From Trichosphaerium sp. ATCC 40318 (lineage: Eukaryota > Discosea > Flabellinia > Trichosidae): 64,000 nucleotides of DNA. Shown here piece by piece: positions 35,656 to 46,394 of the stretch. A model generated the notes under the pieces. It saw only the letters and a list, made by a program, of their open reading frames with translations, had not been told where the DNA came from and made no database searches. Both the position numbers and the translations under genes were made by a program. How positions within the stretch are numbered: the first letter of the stretch is position 1; every line of letters starts with the position of its first letter. The stretch spans positions 202,972-266,971 of the forward strand of contig JALMLS010000627.1 of assembly GCA_038496445.1 (NCBI GenBank), in the 5' to 3' direction.

Positions 35656-36003
35656 ATGACGCTAACAAAGCGTAGAAAGCGGAAACAGTTTGGAGAGGAA
35701 AATTCTTCCAAAGTCGAAAATTGCTCCAGTAATTGACGCTATCGGCCCTGAAGGCTTTCTGAACCATCAAAAGAAGTTCCTGTAGCGTTACGTGAACTAA
35801 ATTGGATGATTATATCACGGAACTTCGCTTTTACAGCCCGCAGTAAAACCACAAGCGCACCAAAAACTCAATTTACGTGTATGCAGGGAAATATCTGAAA
35901 ATCGCTTTGCCGACGAAAATTCCGCCTGAAATTACGCCTATACAGTACCTGGTGTACAAGGTGTATAAAACACTAATTAGATATGGAAATGTACTCGCTT
36001 AAT
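35656..36003 (+). CDS. Small basic orphan protein (exon model provisional)
   Basis: Three coding-like blocks are visible: MTLTKRRKRKQFGEENSSK (35656-35712), then LSEPSKEVPVALRELNWMI...FAFTAR, then RKYLKIALPTKIPPEITPI...LIRYGNVLA ending at 36003. The second join, a 45-nt GTAAAA...TGCAG intron, is in phase. The first join is off by one base, so the true 5' exon or splice site is uncertain. The product is short, basic and has no membrane segment. No family is recognised. Confidence 0.35.
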
Positions 36004-36421
36004 AGGTAAACCGAGAAATTCAGCCAGTTATGTGCCGAACACAAGTATTTTGAGTACTTTTTTTTGTAGCTACGCTTTTGTTTATCCACTGCGTTTTTCT
36101 ATTTGTGTTTTATTACTAGCCGTACGGAGTACAGGCAACTCAATTATTTCAGAGCTAAATCGATTTTTTTCTGGCGCATTGACGATTTGTTCCTATTTTA
36201 TTCTTACCCTAATCACGTGCGATCTATATGTGGAGTTTTGTAGCGCGCATTCTTTTTTTTGTGTTCGCAGGTTTGAGGTAAGGCATTAATCGGTATTAAA
36301 AGAGCCGTAGATGTGTACCCTGATGCAGGTTAAACCATTAATGCTGTTTCATCACCTCTACTGTTTCTTGACAATATTGATTAAATCAATTCGATCTTGA
36401 CCATCTATCTTTTTAGATAAA
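36004..36421. other. Intergenic region, no gene supported
   Basis: A forward frame at 36032-36289 is hydrophobic and T-rich and looks like chance. CACGTG is present at about 36217. Confidence 0.35.
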
Positions 36422-36813
36422 ATGGCTTCCGCTAATAAACGCTTGCTGGATAAGCTAAATCAAAGCGCACTTGATCACAAGTCTTATGCTTCACAATGTT
36501 GGTTTTGTGTTGTTGGTTGTACTAACAAAAAGTCTTGTTAGGAAACGGCAGTCCCCAGCCTGTGGTCTTACGATTGTGCTCTGGAGTACTAATATATCAT
36601 GTTCATTTGATACCTACACTCAACTGGTTAATGAATGTTCAGTGCAGAATGCCACCCGTCAACATTTATGTAAGTCGTGAAACATTGCAGTGTAGTTGAC
36701 GCACACGCATCCAACTTCAGTTACTCCCTGTTTGCAATTTCATGTAGTGGGTGCAATCGGGCATAGCACTTGAGAGTGAACAAAAACTATTCTTCCTCAA
36801 ATGTAGCAAATAG
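36422..36813 (+). CDS. Small orphan protein, three to four exons
   Basis: The start MASANKRLLDKLNQSALDHK continues to SYASQ. A 35-nt intron with a perfect TACTAAC-type branch sequence then leads to FLLGNGSPQPVVLRLCSG, and later GT-AG introns to CRMPPVNIY and WVQSGIALESEQKLFF, ending at TAG 36813. The first join is in phase; later joins are likely but less certain. No family is recognised. Confidence 0.4.
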
Positions 36814-37505
36814 TAGTCTGGTAGTAACACAATACTAAATTAACGTTAAGATATAATAGCATCAAGGTCTGAAGGTGTAGTAGCAGCTCAACAACGAATA
36901 GTATTTCAGTGTAGGCAGGTCGAATAAACAACGAAACTGCATTCATTACTAAAAGTTGATAGGACTTGGTGGGTGACTGGACTTGTGTAGATTCGCACGG
37001 AGCCTGGAATATGTCAGGACCGGCTAAAGTATGCACGTGGCGCCCTGTATAATGCATTGAGTAGTAGAAAACGACGAACTTGTGAAATTAGTTGTCGGGT
37101 AACATTATGACTGAGGAGTCGATTTTTGCACTGAACTAAAGTGGCTTTTTTTTTGATATTCTTGAGGTAAAGAAGGCCTTCACTTCTACAAACACCTGAT
37201 ACGACAATGAGGGGATGCATTCCTACTGCTAAATGAGTAGTAAACGCACAGCGAACTTGTCAATACTAAATTATGTGTCAACCAACCGTTTTTTCTGTCG
37301 GTTAAGAGAGACTCATCCTTAAAATCAAGCTCTAAACGTTATACAACGTCGACTATTAATACAAGGCAATAATATACACCTACATATTGCTATAAGCATA
37401 ATGGCCGCATGTACAAAATGTTTTAAAGTCGTTTTAAACAAAAAAACCAGTCTTAGCCTTATTTTAACGCCAATTAAGCTTACGTTACTCCTAGTGAAGC
37501 TTTCT
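36814..37505. other. Intergenic region, no gene supported
   Basis: Reverse-strand frames at 36797-37057 and 37014-37220 have no support. CACGTG occurs at about 37034. Nothing else is seen. Confidence 0.35.
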
Positions 37506-39172
37506 ATGCGATCAAGTGTAAAACTAGGCCCAAGAGGTATATCTATGCCAATGTATGGTTGTACGTACTATAGACACTATATTATGACGTTTAGACGCTG
37601 AATAACTAAAATTCCGGCTTTCCCAACTCAAAAAATTACCCCAAAAGCTTAAAATCGTTCAAACAAGTTCTCTAAGCGAGTGTATGTCTCATTTAATTCG
37701 TAGTCGGTACATACAAACTAAAAGGATCTAAATGCAAAAAAATGGTTACAGCAGCTCTGAAACGTGGGGTTAGACATATAGGCACGTGGGCTATTTTTTT
37801 CGTTTTATTTTAAAGTACTTTGGACGGCCAGATTCTTTGTTTGTTTTGTCTCTTACGCTCTTAACTCTCTTGCTAGATACTGCTAGTTTCTACGATAATG
37901 AAAAATACGTTGGTGAAGCCATTCGTGAGAGTGGTATACCACGTGAAGATATTTTCGTAGTGACAAAACTGTGGCCAGACGATCACGGGTATGTATTCGT
38001 GTTTTGATTTTTTTGGTTATTTTTGTGACATTGACGGCCTTTGTTGTTTAACGAATTTCTCTGATATTTTCTTTTGTTGTCCATGTAGTGTTGAATACGT
38101 TTATTTTATTGGCAGTTTTATTGACAAATTTGATTAGGTTTGCAAAGGCAACGAATGCGTTCTATACGTCCTTGAATAATCTTGGTTTTGATTACATAGA
38201 TTTGTACCTCATTCATTGGCCAGGTGGTGCTCCGTAAGTACTGTGTGATAATTCTCTATACTCTTCTTATTGTATTAGTGCAGATCTACGTAAGGAATCT
38301 TGGCAAGCGCTTGAAAAGCTTCTTACTGAAGGTACTTTGGGTCTTTTATTTAAACGTGTTGTAATACTAGTTAGGAAAATGTAAGGCTATTGGCGTTTCA
38401 AATTATACCATCAAACACCTTAAAGAGTTATTGAATTATTGCAAAATACCACCAGCAGTCAACCAAGTTAGTGTTTTATACACATTGAGTGTTACGCGCT
38501 CAGTAAAATTGATAAAAAACCAAGCAGCCGCGTTGACTTTTTTTAAAACTTATTTATGATTAGGTTGAGTTTCATCCAAAGTTGTATCAGAAGGAGCTAT
38601 TGCATTTTTGCAGTGAGAAGGGTATTGCATTGGGCGCTTATTCAAGTCTGGCTAAGGGAGCTGTACGTTTTAAAAGTGAAGAGGTGAAATAGAAGTTGAC
38701 GCTTGTTTAGTTAATTGGTGATAAAACAATCAATAGCATGGCTAAAAAATATTCGAGAACTCCAGCACAGATATTACTTCGTTGGGCTCTTGAACATGAG
38801 GTAACATAAAGAGCGAGATCTCTCAATTGTATCTTTCAACTATAACAGCTGTCACGTGATACGCTAGTGCAGTACCACTTATTTTGTTGGTTAAATTCCT
38901 CGCAAAAATCCTATTCATATGACTTACTTATTTTTGAAAACAGGTTATCATTATACCAAAGTGTTCCACGGAAGAGCGTTTGGAGGTAAGTAAAAATATA
39001 TTACAAAACAAGAGAAAGAAATTTGATACGAGTAAGTGTAATGCTAATGTCCATAATAATGTAGGAGAATATGAACCTATTTGACTGGGAGTTAACAGCA
39101 GAAGATATGAAAGTCCTTGATGCCATGCACGAGGATTGGCATTGTACTTGGGACCCTTCTCAGATCAAATAA
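37506..39172 (+). CDS. Aldo-keto reductase
   Basis: Exons join from [18 protein letters not shown] through FGTYKL to [19 protein letters not shown], which holds the catalytic Asp and Tyr. [12 protein letters not shown] gives the Lys and [12 protein letters not shown] the His, so the full tetrad is present. [26 protein letters not shown] and [15 protein letters not shown] follow, with [13 protein letters not shown] as the NADP(H)-binding segment, ending DPSQIK. It is an NADPH-dependent carbonyl reductase of the cytosol; the substrate is unknown. The intron after HI (37782-37876) begins GC instead of GT (GCACGT...GCTAG). The stop at 39170-39172 overlaps a convergent minus-strand frame. Confidence 0.92.
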
Positions 39173-39590
39173 TAATCCCTCCCATCAAGTAGCCTTACAG
39201 CGGCCATTTTACCTATGGGTTGATTTTTAAAGTAACGTCTCTTAAACTCTAGCAAAGTGACTTCTTCTTTGTTATTTGTTGATAGAATGGAAGGAATATT
39301 ACCAACATATATTAATAAACGTGTTACAAAGAATCGATTATAGGGCATGGTTTTTAAACCTTACTAAAATTGTTTGTTTGTATCAGGTCATTGTGAGAAG
39401 TTTTACCTCTTGTATTTATAGTTCCCTAACATAGCCTGGCCTTCTGTCCCAGGAACAATCTGTATGTCAACAATCTTGGGTATGGGTTTCAGTATAAAAC
39501 AATCCAACGTGCCATAAACACTCCTAAGATTCTGCAAGATAACCTTTAGTTTTCAATACCTTGCATGCAGCGTTCCTACGTGACCCTGTG
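39160..39590 (-). CDS. Possible small convergent gene (exon model unresolved)
   Basis: Two coding-like blocks lie on the minus strand. One is VILQNLRSVYGTLDCFILKPIPKIVDIQIVPGTE..., ending at a GTAAAA donor near 39407. The other is FFVTRLLIYVGNIPSIL, NKEEVTLLEFKRRYFKNQP and [10 protein letters not shown], ending at 39160. The acceptor between them does not rejoin in phase by one base. CACGTG at about 39639 could be its promoter element. No family is recognised. Confidence 0.35.
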
Positions 39591-39836
39591 ACTTATTCTA
39601 CGAGCGAAACTATTTAAGACACATAGTGATCTACTATCACGTGTTGAAGGCAGGCTAAATTAAACTGTTGTAAATGGTCTACACGTGCACGCTATGTTTG
39701 TTTATTAAAGCACATAAATCAGAAAACGGGCTATATAGGCTCCATTGATTACTTTGTTAACTTGATCAGTCACTTTAATTGGTACCTGTAAGACTAATTG
39801 CGTGAACACCAACAAAGTACTCCTCTCCTCTATCAC

Positions 39837-40376
39837 TTACATTGTGAAGTTAAGATTAATCGTTTTCCCAGTCAATACAGTCAGCCCTTCATATGTAACT
39901 TGATGACACTTGTATAAATGAATGGTATGAACACTTACTAAAGCCTTAATACCGTCATCTGTAACCTGTGTTTCATTAAGATTAATAGTGTGTACACCTG
40001 CTAAAGCCTTGATCCCAACATCTGTAACCTTTGTTCGCTGTAAGTTTATCGTATGAACACCAGCTAAAGCCCGAATACCATCATCTGTGATACCTTCACA
40101 TCTTCCTAAACCTATTGTATGAATTCCAGCTAATGCCTTAATGCCTTCATCTGTAATGCCATTACAGCAAGATAGATCAATGTGTTTAAAAGCTTTAAAA
40201 TCAGATGGTTTCAGTGGTGATGTGCCATTTTCATATTCAAATAGGACACCATACGCTCCTTTGAGGTACTTTAAATGTTGACGTTCGATAAAGAATTTAA
40301 TGGATAGAGTGTTTGTCTTGATGAGATGTGGCATTTTTTTGAATAGTTTTTTGAGCTGTTGTTTGGATTTGATCAC
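39837..40376 (-). CDS. Short LRR protein lacking an F-box, 179 aa
   Basis: A single-exon gene with CACGTG 17 nt upstream of its ATG (40393-40398). Residues 1-60 are basic (MIKSKQQLKKLFKKMPHL) and do not match the F-box of its relatives. From about residue 65 there are five to six LRR units of the VHTI type, such as AGVHTINLNETQVTDDG and the cysteine type DLSCCNGITDEGIKALAG. The missing F-box means it may bind targets without recruiting a ubiquitin ligase, or it may be a truncated duplicate that gained a new start. Confidence 0.75.
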   Translation of the reverse strand: MIKSKQQLKKLFKKMPHLIKTNTLSIKFFIERQHLKYLKGAYGVLFEYENGTSPLKPSDFKAFKHIDLSCCNGITDEGIKALAGIHTIGLGRCEGITDDGIRALAGVHTINLQRTKVTDVGIKALAGVHTINLNETQVTDDGIKALVSVHTIHLYKCHQVTYEGLTVLTGKTINLNFTM

Positions 40377-40392
40377 TCTTCTATTTTTATCC

Positions 40393-40398
40393 CACGTG
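40393..40398 (-). promoter_or_regulatory. CACGTG upstream of the 40376 start
   Basis: The palindrome lies 17 nt upstream of the LRR gene start, the closest spacing in the window. Confidence 0.4.
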
Positions 40399-41226
40399 CT
40401 GTATTGCGATTTTTAATAATTTTGATGTACGTACTACGTAAGGCATAGATAGAGGCGAAACGAATTGTAAAATAATAACAATAACTTCAACAGGGATATC
40501 ATCAAAGACTGCGCTCTTTGAGTTCGTCGCCATTTGTTTTCGATACAATAGAATTGGTATTATGAGTAAATATATAAACCAGAGATGAGCATTAACGTGA
40601 CATTACCTGCGCTGACTCTTTACCGACGTTTTTTGTCTATTTCAACATGATTTATTTCTAAGTTTCTGACCTAGCCAGCAGCAATTAACTGGTAGAAACG
40701 CGATTACATGCAAGGTTAAAGGACACGAAAGATGAGAATACACGCAAGAGACGTGGAGTTGTACAATTACAGCGTATCTAGTTAACAGGTTCAGAGAAAA
40801 CATTTTAACGTTAATTATAGAGAATTCATTAACTGGTGATTAAATATAATCACAGAATAGTAATGTGTGTTGTTGTACGTTGACACTACATTAATTTGAA
40901 ATAGTTGTCACTGTTTTGTATCTCTAATTAATCCTTGGTCTTCAACACCGCCGAAAAATAAAATGTACAATCCAAATTGTTAAACCAAAATTTCAAGGTA
41001 GATAACTATATATCCCTTCGTTTGCAACACACCATTGTACTCGTTGCCTTCTTTTTTTGCCATTGACATAGTGGTATTGCATACACAAAAGATTATTCTT
41101 GTACAATCTTGGTTTCTCCGTGAAGTAATACTGACATTTTATTCACTGATTGGTTTATGTTAAGTTGGTGTTCCTTCGAAACAGCGTAGTTTTATTTTAA
41201 CTTCAGTGCTCTAGTGTTAAAGAAAA
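40399..41226. other. Intergenic region, no gene seen
   Basis: About 830 AT-rich bases upstream of PPCS. I see no coding block, repeat or CACGTG here. Confidence 0.4.
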
Positions 41227-42740
41227 ATGAGTAAAGAAGAGTATGGGAGTATGTTGTAGCGTTATTTAAATGTTTTTAGATTGTTGAGTAAATGCAGGGC
41301 ATTCTATGAAGTAGAAGAGGCCCCTAAAGACTTTGACGCGAACTGCGAGCGAATTAGGTCGTTTATAGCTCAACACACCAAAAATAACACTCCCGTTGCT
41401 CTTGTAACAGTGCGTAAATACTACCGTACTGTTGTATATAGATTTAACCCGAATTAGTCTGGTGGAACAGCAATACCACTCGTACACTGCTACAATTGGT
41501 TATCTTCAACTCACAACGTATAGGAGCGTAACACAGTGCGATTTTTGGATAATTTCAGGTTAGATGGCGCGTTTCAAGTTACCTGTACTAACTCTCGCTA
41601 GTGGTGGTAGTAGAGGGTCCTCATCGGCTGAGTGCGCGATACATGCTATTTTAAATAAGTATGACACAAGTCGTGATGCTGACTCCCATTTTAGGTACTT
41701 TTTAGCTCATGGATACGCCGTTTTATTCATTAGCCGCCGTTTTTCTATTCAACCTTTTGGACGTCATTTTATGCTTCACCTTGAAGACAATTTCGCTAAC
41801 GTCATGCACTTGGAAGATGGAAAAGCAAAAGGTAAGTGTCAACATGTCGAGTGTTTTGTTTTTTATAAGCATTAAAACCTATTGAATACTTTTGCCGCTA
41901 ATCACGTGATAGTGACAACAGAGGCATCTGAAAATTTAGCCAAAGTGTTGATACACTACGAGAAGGTATGTGTACATCCACCAGGCTTGCTCTTTATCGT
42001 GCTTCAGTTTCCCCTTCTGTTATTTTTTTAACAGTATGGAAGTTAGTAATTCTGTGTCACTAGGTGAAAGCGGAGAACAGACTTTTAACTATAAACTACT
42101 TCAGCCTTCAAGATTATTTGTTTTATCTACGCGGTGGATGTCAAGCACTAAATGACCTTGGTAAAAGGTACTTAGAACAACCAGCCAAAAAACCACAAAA
42201 AACCTAACTGAACTTCAAAGAGCACTGATCTATTCTGCAGCTGCAGTTTCAGACTTTTACTTACCACCAAACAAAGTCGTACGTCATATCATATTTCAAT
42301 AATATTTGAACGAAACAAACCGGAAAAAACCCAGAAAATTGTGCCTACACTATCCAAGATTTTAAATTACATGTTGACTCGACGTAACTTTACCCAAGGC
42401 TGAACATAAGATTCAATCTAGCGCAGGACCTCTGTCTTTGGCTTTTACTAATACGCCTAAAATGTTATACCTTGTCACAAATGAATGGTGTCCTAACGCC
42501 TTTATTGTATCGTTTAAACTTGAAACTGATGTTTCAATGTTACCTGGAAAGTCTATGACTGCATTGAAGAGCTATGGACATCAACTGGTTATTGGTAATA
42601 TCTTGGGTACTCATAAGGATGAAGTTACTTTGTTTGAACCTAAAGGAGAGCCTGTTCATATCAAACGTGGTAGTATAGAGATTGAAAAACCTCTTATTGA
42701 TGCTGTCGTAAAGAAGCATTCTGCTTTCTACAAAGTGTAG
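41227..42740 (+). CDS. PPCS: Phosphopantothenate-cysteine ligase
   Basis: This enzyme joins 4'-phosphopantothenate and cysteine in coenzyme A synthesis, in the cytosol. Ten or so exons join in phase: MSKEEYGSI, then AFYEVEEAPKDFDANCERI, PVALVTSGGTAIPLE, RNTVRFLDNFSGGSRGSSSAE, YFLAHGYAVLFISRRFSIQPF, ALIYSAAAVSDFYLPPNKV, SSAGPLSLAFTNTPKML, SFKLETD and DEVTLFEP. SGGT, DNFS, AAAVSDF and the SFKLETD segment are the eukaryotic PPCS signatures. The first intron as I place it (41253-41279) is only 27 nt. Introns fall between almost every motif, typical of this genome. Confidence 0.93.
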
Positions 42741-42918
42741 AAAAGATATCAATTTCACGTGATTGATAAAAATAAACTTGTTGTTCAAAGCACATGATCG
42801 CTCAGTTTATTACTTTATATCTTTTAAAATCGATCTGGTGTAATATGTAATCTCCAAATTTAACAATGTAGAATCTCCTTTTTGAACACCACATTTTGAA
42901 CCAAAAAATGACATTGAT

Positions 42919-43817
42919 TTATTTGGAATTGACCCGAGCAATGTCATTTTTAACACTTTGACCATTCTCATACATCCGTTTTATCATCTCTCCTGAGCGT
43001 AACCAATATAAACACTCTCCATTTTTAAAGCCGTTTACACAGGTGTAAGACTCTTTCAGTTGTCCATTATAATACCACTTTTTAACCTCACCGTGCATTT
43101 TGCCATTTACACAATCACATTCTGACCCAAGTTGTCCATTGTCATACCACCACTTACATTTTCCTTCCATTTTACCTTTAACATAAAACATATGTTCGCT
43201 AAGTTGACAATTGTCATACCACTCATAGTAATCTCCTTCTATTTCATCATCAACAGTAACATACACTTGAGATAGGTTACCATTCCTATACCATCGTCTA
43301 ACCTCACCAGTCAAAACATCATCAACGTGATAACACTTTTCATACAATTGTCCATTATTATACCATCTCTTGTGCTCTCCTTCTCTTTACCATTAACAAA
43401 ACTACCACATATCTCCAATTGGCCATTACAATGCCAATGCCTAACCTCTCCATCTATCTTACCTTTTACATAAAACAAACGTTTGTGTAGCTTGCCATTT
43501 CTGTACCAACGCTTATACTCTCCATCAAGTATACCTTCTGAGAAATAGCAATGTTCATATAACTTGCCATTGGCGTACCAATTCTTTGAATCTCCGTCCT
43601 TCAAGCCGTTGACGAAGGTACATTGACGCATCAACTTTTTACGAATGTACTTTTTCCATTTACCATGTTTCGCGTTGTTGTTATCAAATCTAATCATTGA
43701 CGCTTGTTTTGACAATAAAGGCCATTTGTAGTATATTTCTATGTCAAGATCTGTAATATCAAGCTGTAACTCCGTTGGAAGATGCACTATGACGTCGTAT
43801 GGGAGCTCTTGAGACAA
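42919..43817 (-). pseudogene. MORN/YwqK-like repeat protein with one frameshift
   Basis: Two overlapping frames (43817-43311 and 43347-42919) encode one protein. About nine units of 23 residues carry the pattern FVNGKxxGExKxWYxNGQL, as in YwqK-type and MORN-like repeat proteins. The N-terminus (LPTELQLDITDLDIEIYYKW) resembles a degenerate F-box. The frames separate at about 43378-43385, where one missing base would restore a repeat of normal length. The rest of both frames is intact and repeat spacing is regular, so decay is either very recent or the base is an assembly error. In other protists and in giant viruses such repeats occur in multicopy families of unclear function, perhaps as protein-binding surfaces. 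Confidence 0.7.
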
Positions 43818-44155
43818 AACCTTTAAATTCTAACGTTGGTACTGAATATGTTGTTAAATCATCAACGTACATTTAAACTGCGCTTGCGAGACATCTTCGC
43901 GCTATGAAACGTCAGAAATTAGCCTTGTTAGTTTCAACAGTGTTTCACGCGTTTTCCCTTGCTTAGGGCAGTGTTTACGTAATGCAACTTATTTACACAC
44001 ACTCACAGTGTGCTAGACGTAAAAAATTGGAATAATTGTCGCTACCTTATCACGTGTTCTTAAGACAGTTCAAGAATTGTAAAAAAGCGTTTATGTCTAG
44101 CTATAGCTATTGTGTTGTGTATGAAGGCTATTGTATTTGTTGACTGTTTAAGCCA
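43818..44155. other. Intergenic region
   Basis: Upstream region of the MORN-like gene, with CACGTG at about 44049. No gene is seen. Confidence 0.4.
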
Positions 44156-45306
44156 TTACAAGATCATAGTAATGATAAGCATTAGAATTTCTAGGTACAC
44201 CGAACAGCCCTTACAGCATTCAATCTTTATCTGACAATAACATTGGCCAGCGCTTGTACCACCGTAACTTATGGTACGATCAAACGTTGTAATCTTATCT
44301 GTGCAATCAGGATCCAAGCTAGCAGCCGCAGCGCACTCTGAAGGGAAGAATGCATCTTTCTTTTCTCTTCTACCATCAAATCGAAGCTATTTGTGACATA
44401 GCTTGGAGACATCGGCATTTGATCCATTGCAACTATGGTGTTTGTTTCCAGTCACGTTCGTCCAAACGTTTCTAGCTCCATTGCAAGCATTCCTGTTTCT
44501 TTATTTATCAATGTTGGTATCTTTGGCTTATTCACAACAATTGGTTCAAGGTCGCAGTTTATACAATCATCAGACAGAGGCCATCTTGGTATGTTCGTTA
44601 ATGATAGGTACTTATTGAGCTCTCTGGTATTGCAGTCAATGCATTTATCTCCGTGCCTCCATGGTATGTTGGTACATATCCTGGGAATGTTTGGCCAGTA
44701 CTTCTCATGTAACATGCTATAAGAAGGTAGCCTTGCTCTTACGGAGAAGCAAACGTTAACGTCTTCTGGGTTCTCAATTGCTGTGATGTTATCAAAGTAC
44801 TAAACAATCGTCATCTACAAGCTTGGCTTCTTTTGTGTATCGCGAAGCAACAGAAAAAGGCATTACATCGATACCTGAGCATGACGACGAACATGTCCGA
44901 GCACAATAAGACAAATCAGTGTAGATTTTTGTACATCCTAGAAAACAAATTAGCAAAAAAAGTTGATTGAAAATGACTCCACGTTCGTACTTCCTGAACT
45001 TCTGTATCTTGGAAAGAAACAGTGATCGACACGACTAAATATTTGTGAGAATACTCAATACTTGTTGGCTCAAAAAGCCGTACGTGTAGGAAGTTACGTT
45101 TTCTTTGATTCCGTAAATATTCTCAACTTGATAGTCAACATAATCTACATCTGTACACTCACGATATCCTTTCCAATACCAATGAACAATATACCGAAAA
45201 CAAATTTCAAAGGGAACAGATACTTCTAAACGTTCAATCGACATACGAAGAAGTGCTTCAGTAACACCAGTAACACCAAGGAAATCATCAAATGCCAAAA
45301 AATCAT
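44156..45306 (-). CDS. Secreted Cys-rich protein gene, decaying or with very short introns
   Basis: A possible signal peptide MIFWHLMISLVLLVLLKHFF starts at 45306. It is followed by coding-like blocks: VPFEICFRYIVHWYWKGYRE, IEYSHKYLVVSITVSFQD, IYTDLSYCARTCSSSC, FDNITAIENPEDVNVCFSVRA, CTNIPWRHGDKCIDCNT, WPLSDDCINCDLEP, and FFPSECAAAASLDPDCTDK with a Cys-rich end ECCKGC. Between blocks the frame shifts. Several shifts can be bridged by GT-AG gaps of only 19-24 nt (for example 45061-45083 and 44433-44455); others cannot. It is either a pseudogene or a gene with ultra-short introns. Function is unknown; the cysteine pattern suggests a disulfide-bonded extracellular protein. Confidence 0.4.
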
Positions 45307-45459
45307 AGTTTATTCACCTTTTGACAACAATTAAATAAACAAGGTTGAAAATCACATATGATTGTTTTTTTGGGGTGGCCTATACCTTACTTAGTGCACC
45401 TCATTGTGCTCTAAAAGTTACAACATAATTTTAAGAGTCAATTTTTTTACACAACTTTA

Positions 45460-45792
45460 TTACAACAAAGACTCCAAATCCAGTAACAACGAGTCAATTC
45501 GTTCGCTGTACCGAAGCAAATTAAAAAACCCAACGCAACGCTCAAGGTTACGCCTTTCATCGTACACCGCTTCAAATCGCCGCCGGCTAACAGCTTGTCT
45601 CATAGCCAAGGCTATTTTTTTGTTTGGTAGAATAATTGAAAGGTCCCTAGTCGCGTAGGGGGGCTTTCCCAGTAGCTGTCTCCAGTCCTTGAGACTAAAT
45701 ACCGGTTCATACGGTATACGCAACTTTCTAGCTAACGCGGTTGCAATTCTATCCAACTCATTGCTGAGGTGGTTACTTTTCCTCAAGCCCAA
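45460..45792 (-). CDS. Orphan protein, 110 aa
   Basis: A single uninterrupted frame from the ATG at 45792: MGLRKSNHLSNELDRIATAL, then ARKLRIPYEPVFSLKDW, LLGKPPYATRDLSIILP and a basic, Arg-rich middle (RQAVSRRRFEAVYDERRNLE), ending LLLDLESLL. It is helical and charged with no signal peptide. No family is recognised. It lies between the two secreted Cys-rich genes on the same strand. Confidence 0.5.
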   Translation of the reverse strand: MGLRKSNHLSNELDRIATALARKLRIPYEPVFSLKDWRQLLGKPPYATRDLSIILPNKKIALAMRQAVSRRRFEAVYDERRNLERCVGFFNLLRYSERIDSLLLDLESLL

Positions 45793-46390
45793 AAAAATTT
45801 TACTTTTTCGTTCCTATACACACATTAGCTAAAAAACTAAATTGTTCTTTTGAATACCTCTAGAACGTTGCTTTTGCCCTCTATCATGGCAATCATTCCT
45901 TTCCTGGACAACGTTTTAGGGACAATGACAATGTGCTAACACGTACGATTTAAAAAGCAGCGGTTTTTTCGCTGCTGGGAGCTTTATCCCGTTCATAAAC
46001 AGATGAACCCCCCCTTTTTAGATTCATCCGCTACCTTGCGGCGTTTATTTGTTCTACGGCAGTGGTTAGTTGTTTTTTGACAATTTAATAGATCCAATCT
46101 GCTATAAATACACAATGGACAGATAAAACGCCAAAAGTGGTGCGTCTGTCTTGTTGACAATAAACGTGTGACGTAATAGCGTTTGCAGCAAAAATCGTTG
46201 AGTTGAAATAACAAGTAAAACAAACAAGCGAACTACGTACTTTTTGACCGTGTCGTTTCCTCTTTGACGTTTCATTTGCTTTTAATCTCTTACTGTTTTT
46301 AGCTGTTAAGGTTAAGTCATTAAGTTATGCAAGGGCTTGTGTGTTTGAATGAGGTGTGGTTCTCCAACAACAAATGAACGTAATCATGTC
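45793..46390. other. Intergenic region, no gene supported
   Basis: A reverse frame at 45993-46223 lacks support. The region otherwise contains only AT-rich sequence. Confidence 0.35.
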
Positions 46391-46394
46391 AATG

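Noticed and set aside
37401-37601. Frame starting MAACTKCFKVVLNKK as the AKR start
   Set aside because: The internal ATG at 37506 ([11 protein letters not shown]) matches the usual AKR N-terminus; the extra residues have no targeting features and precede it in the same frame only by chance.
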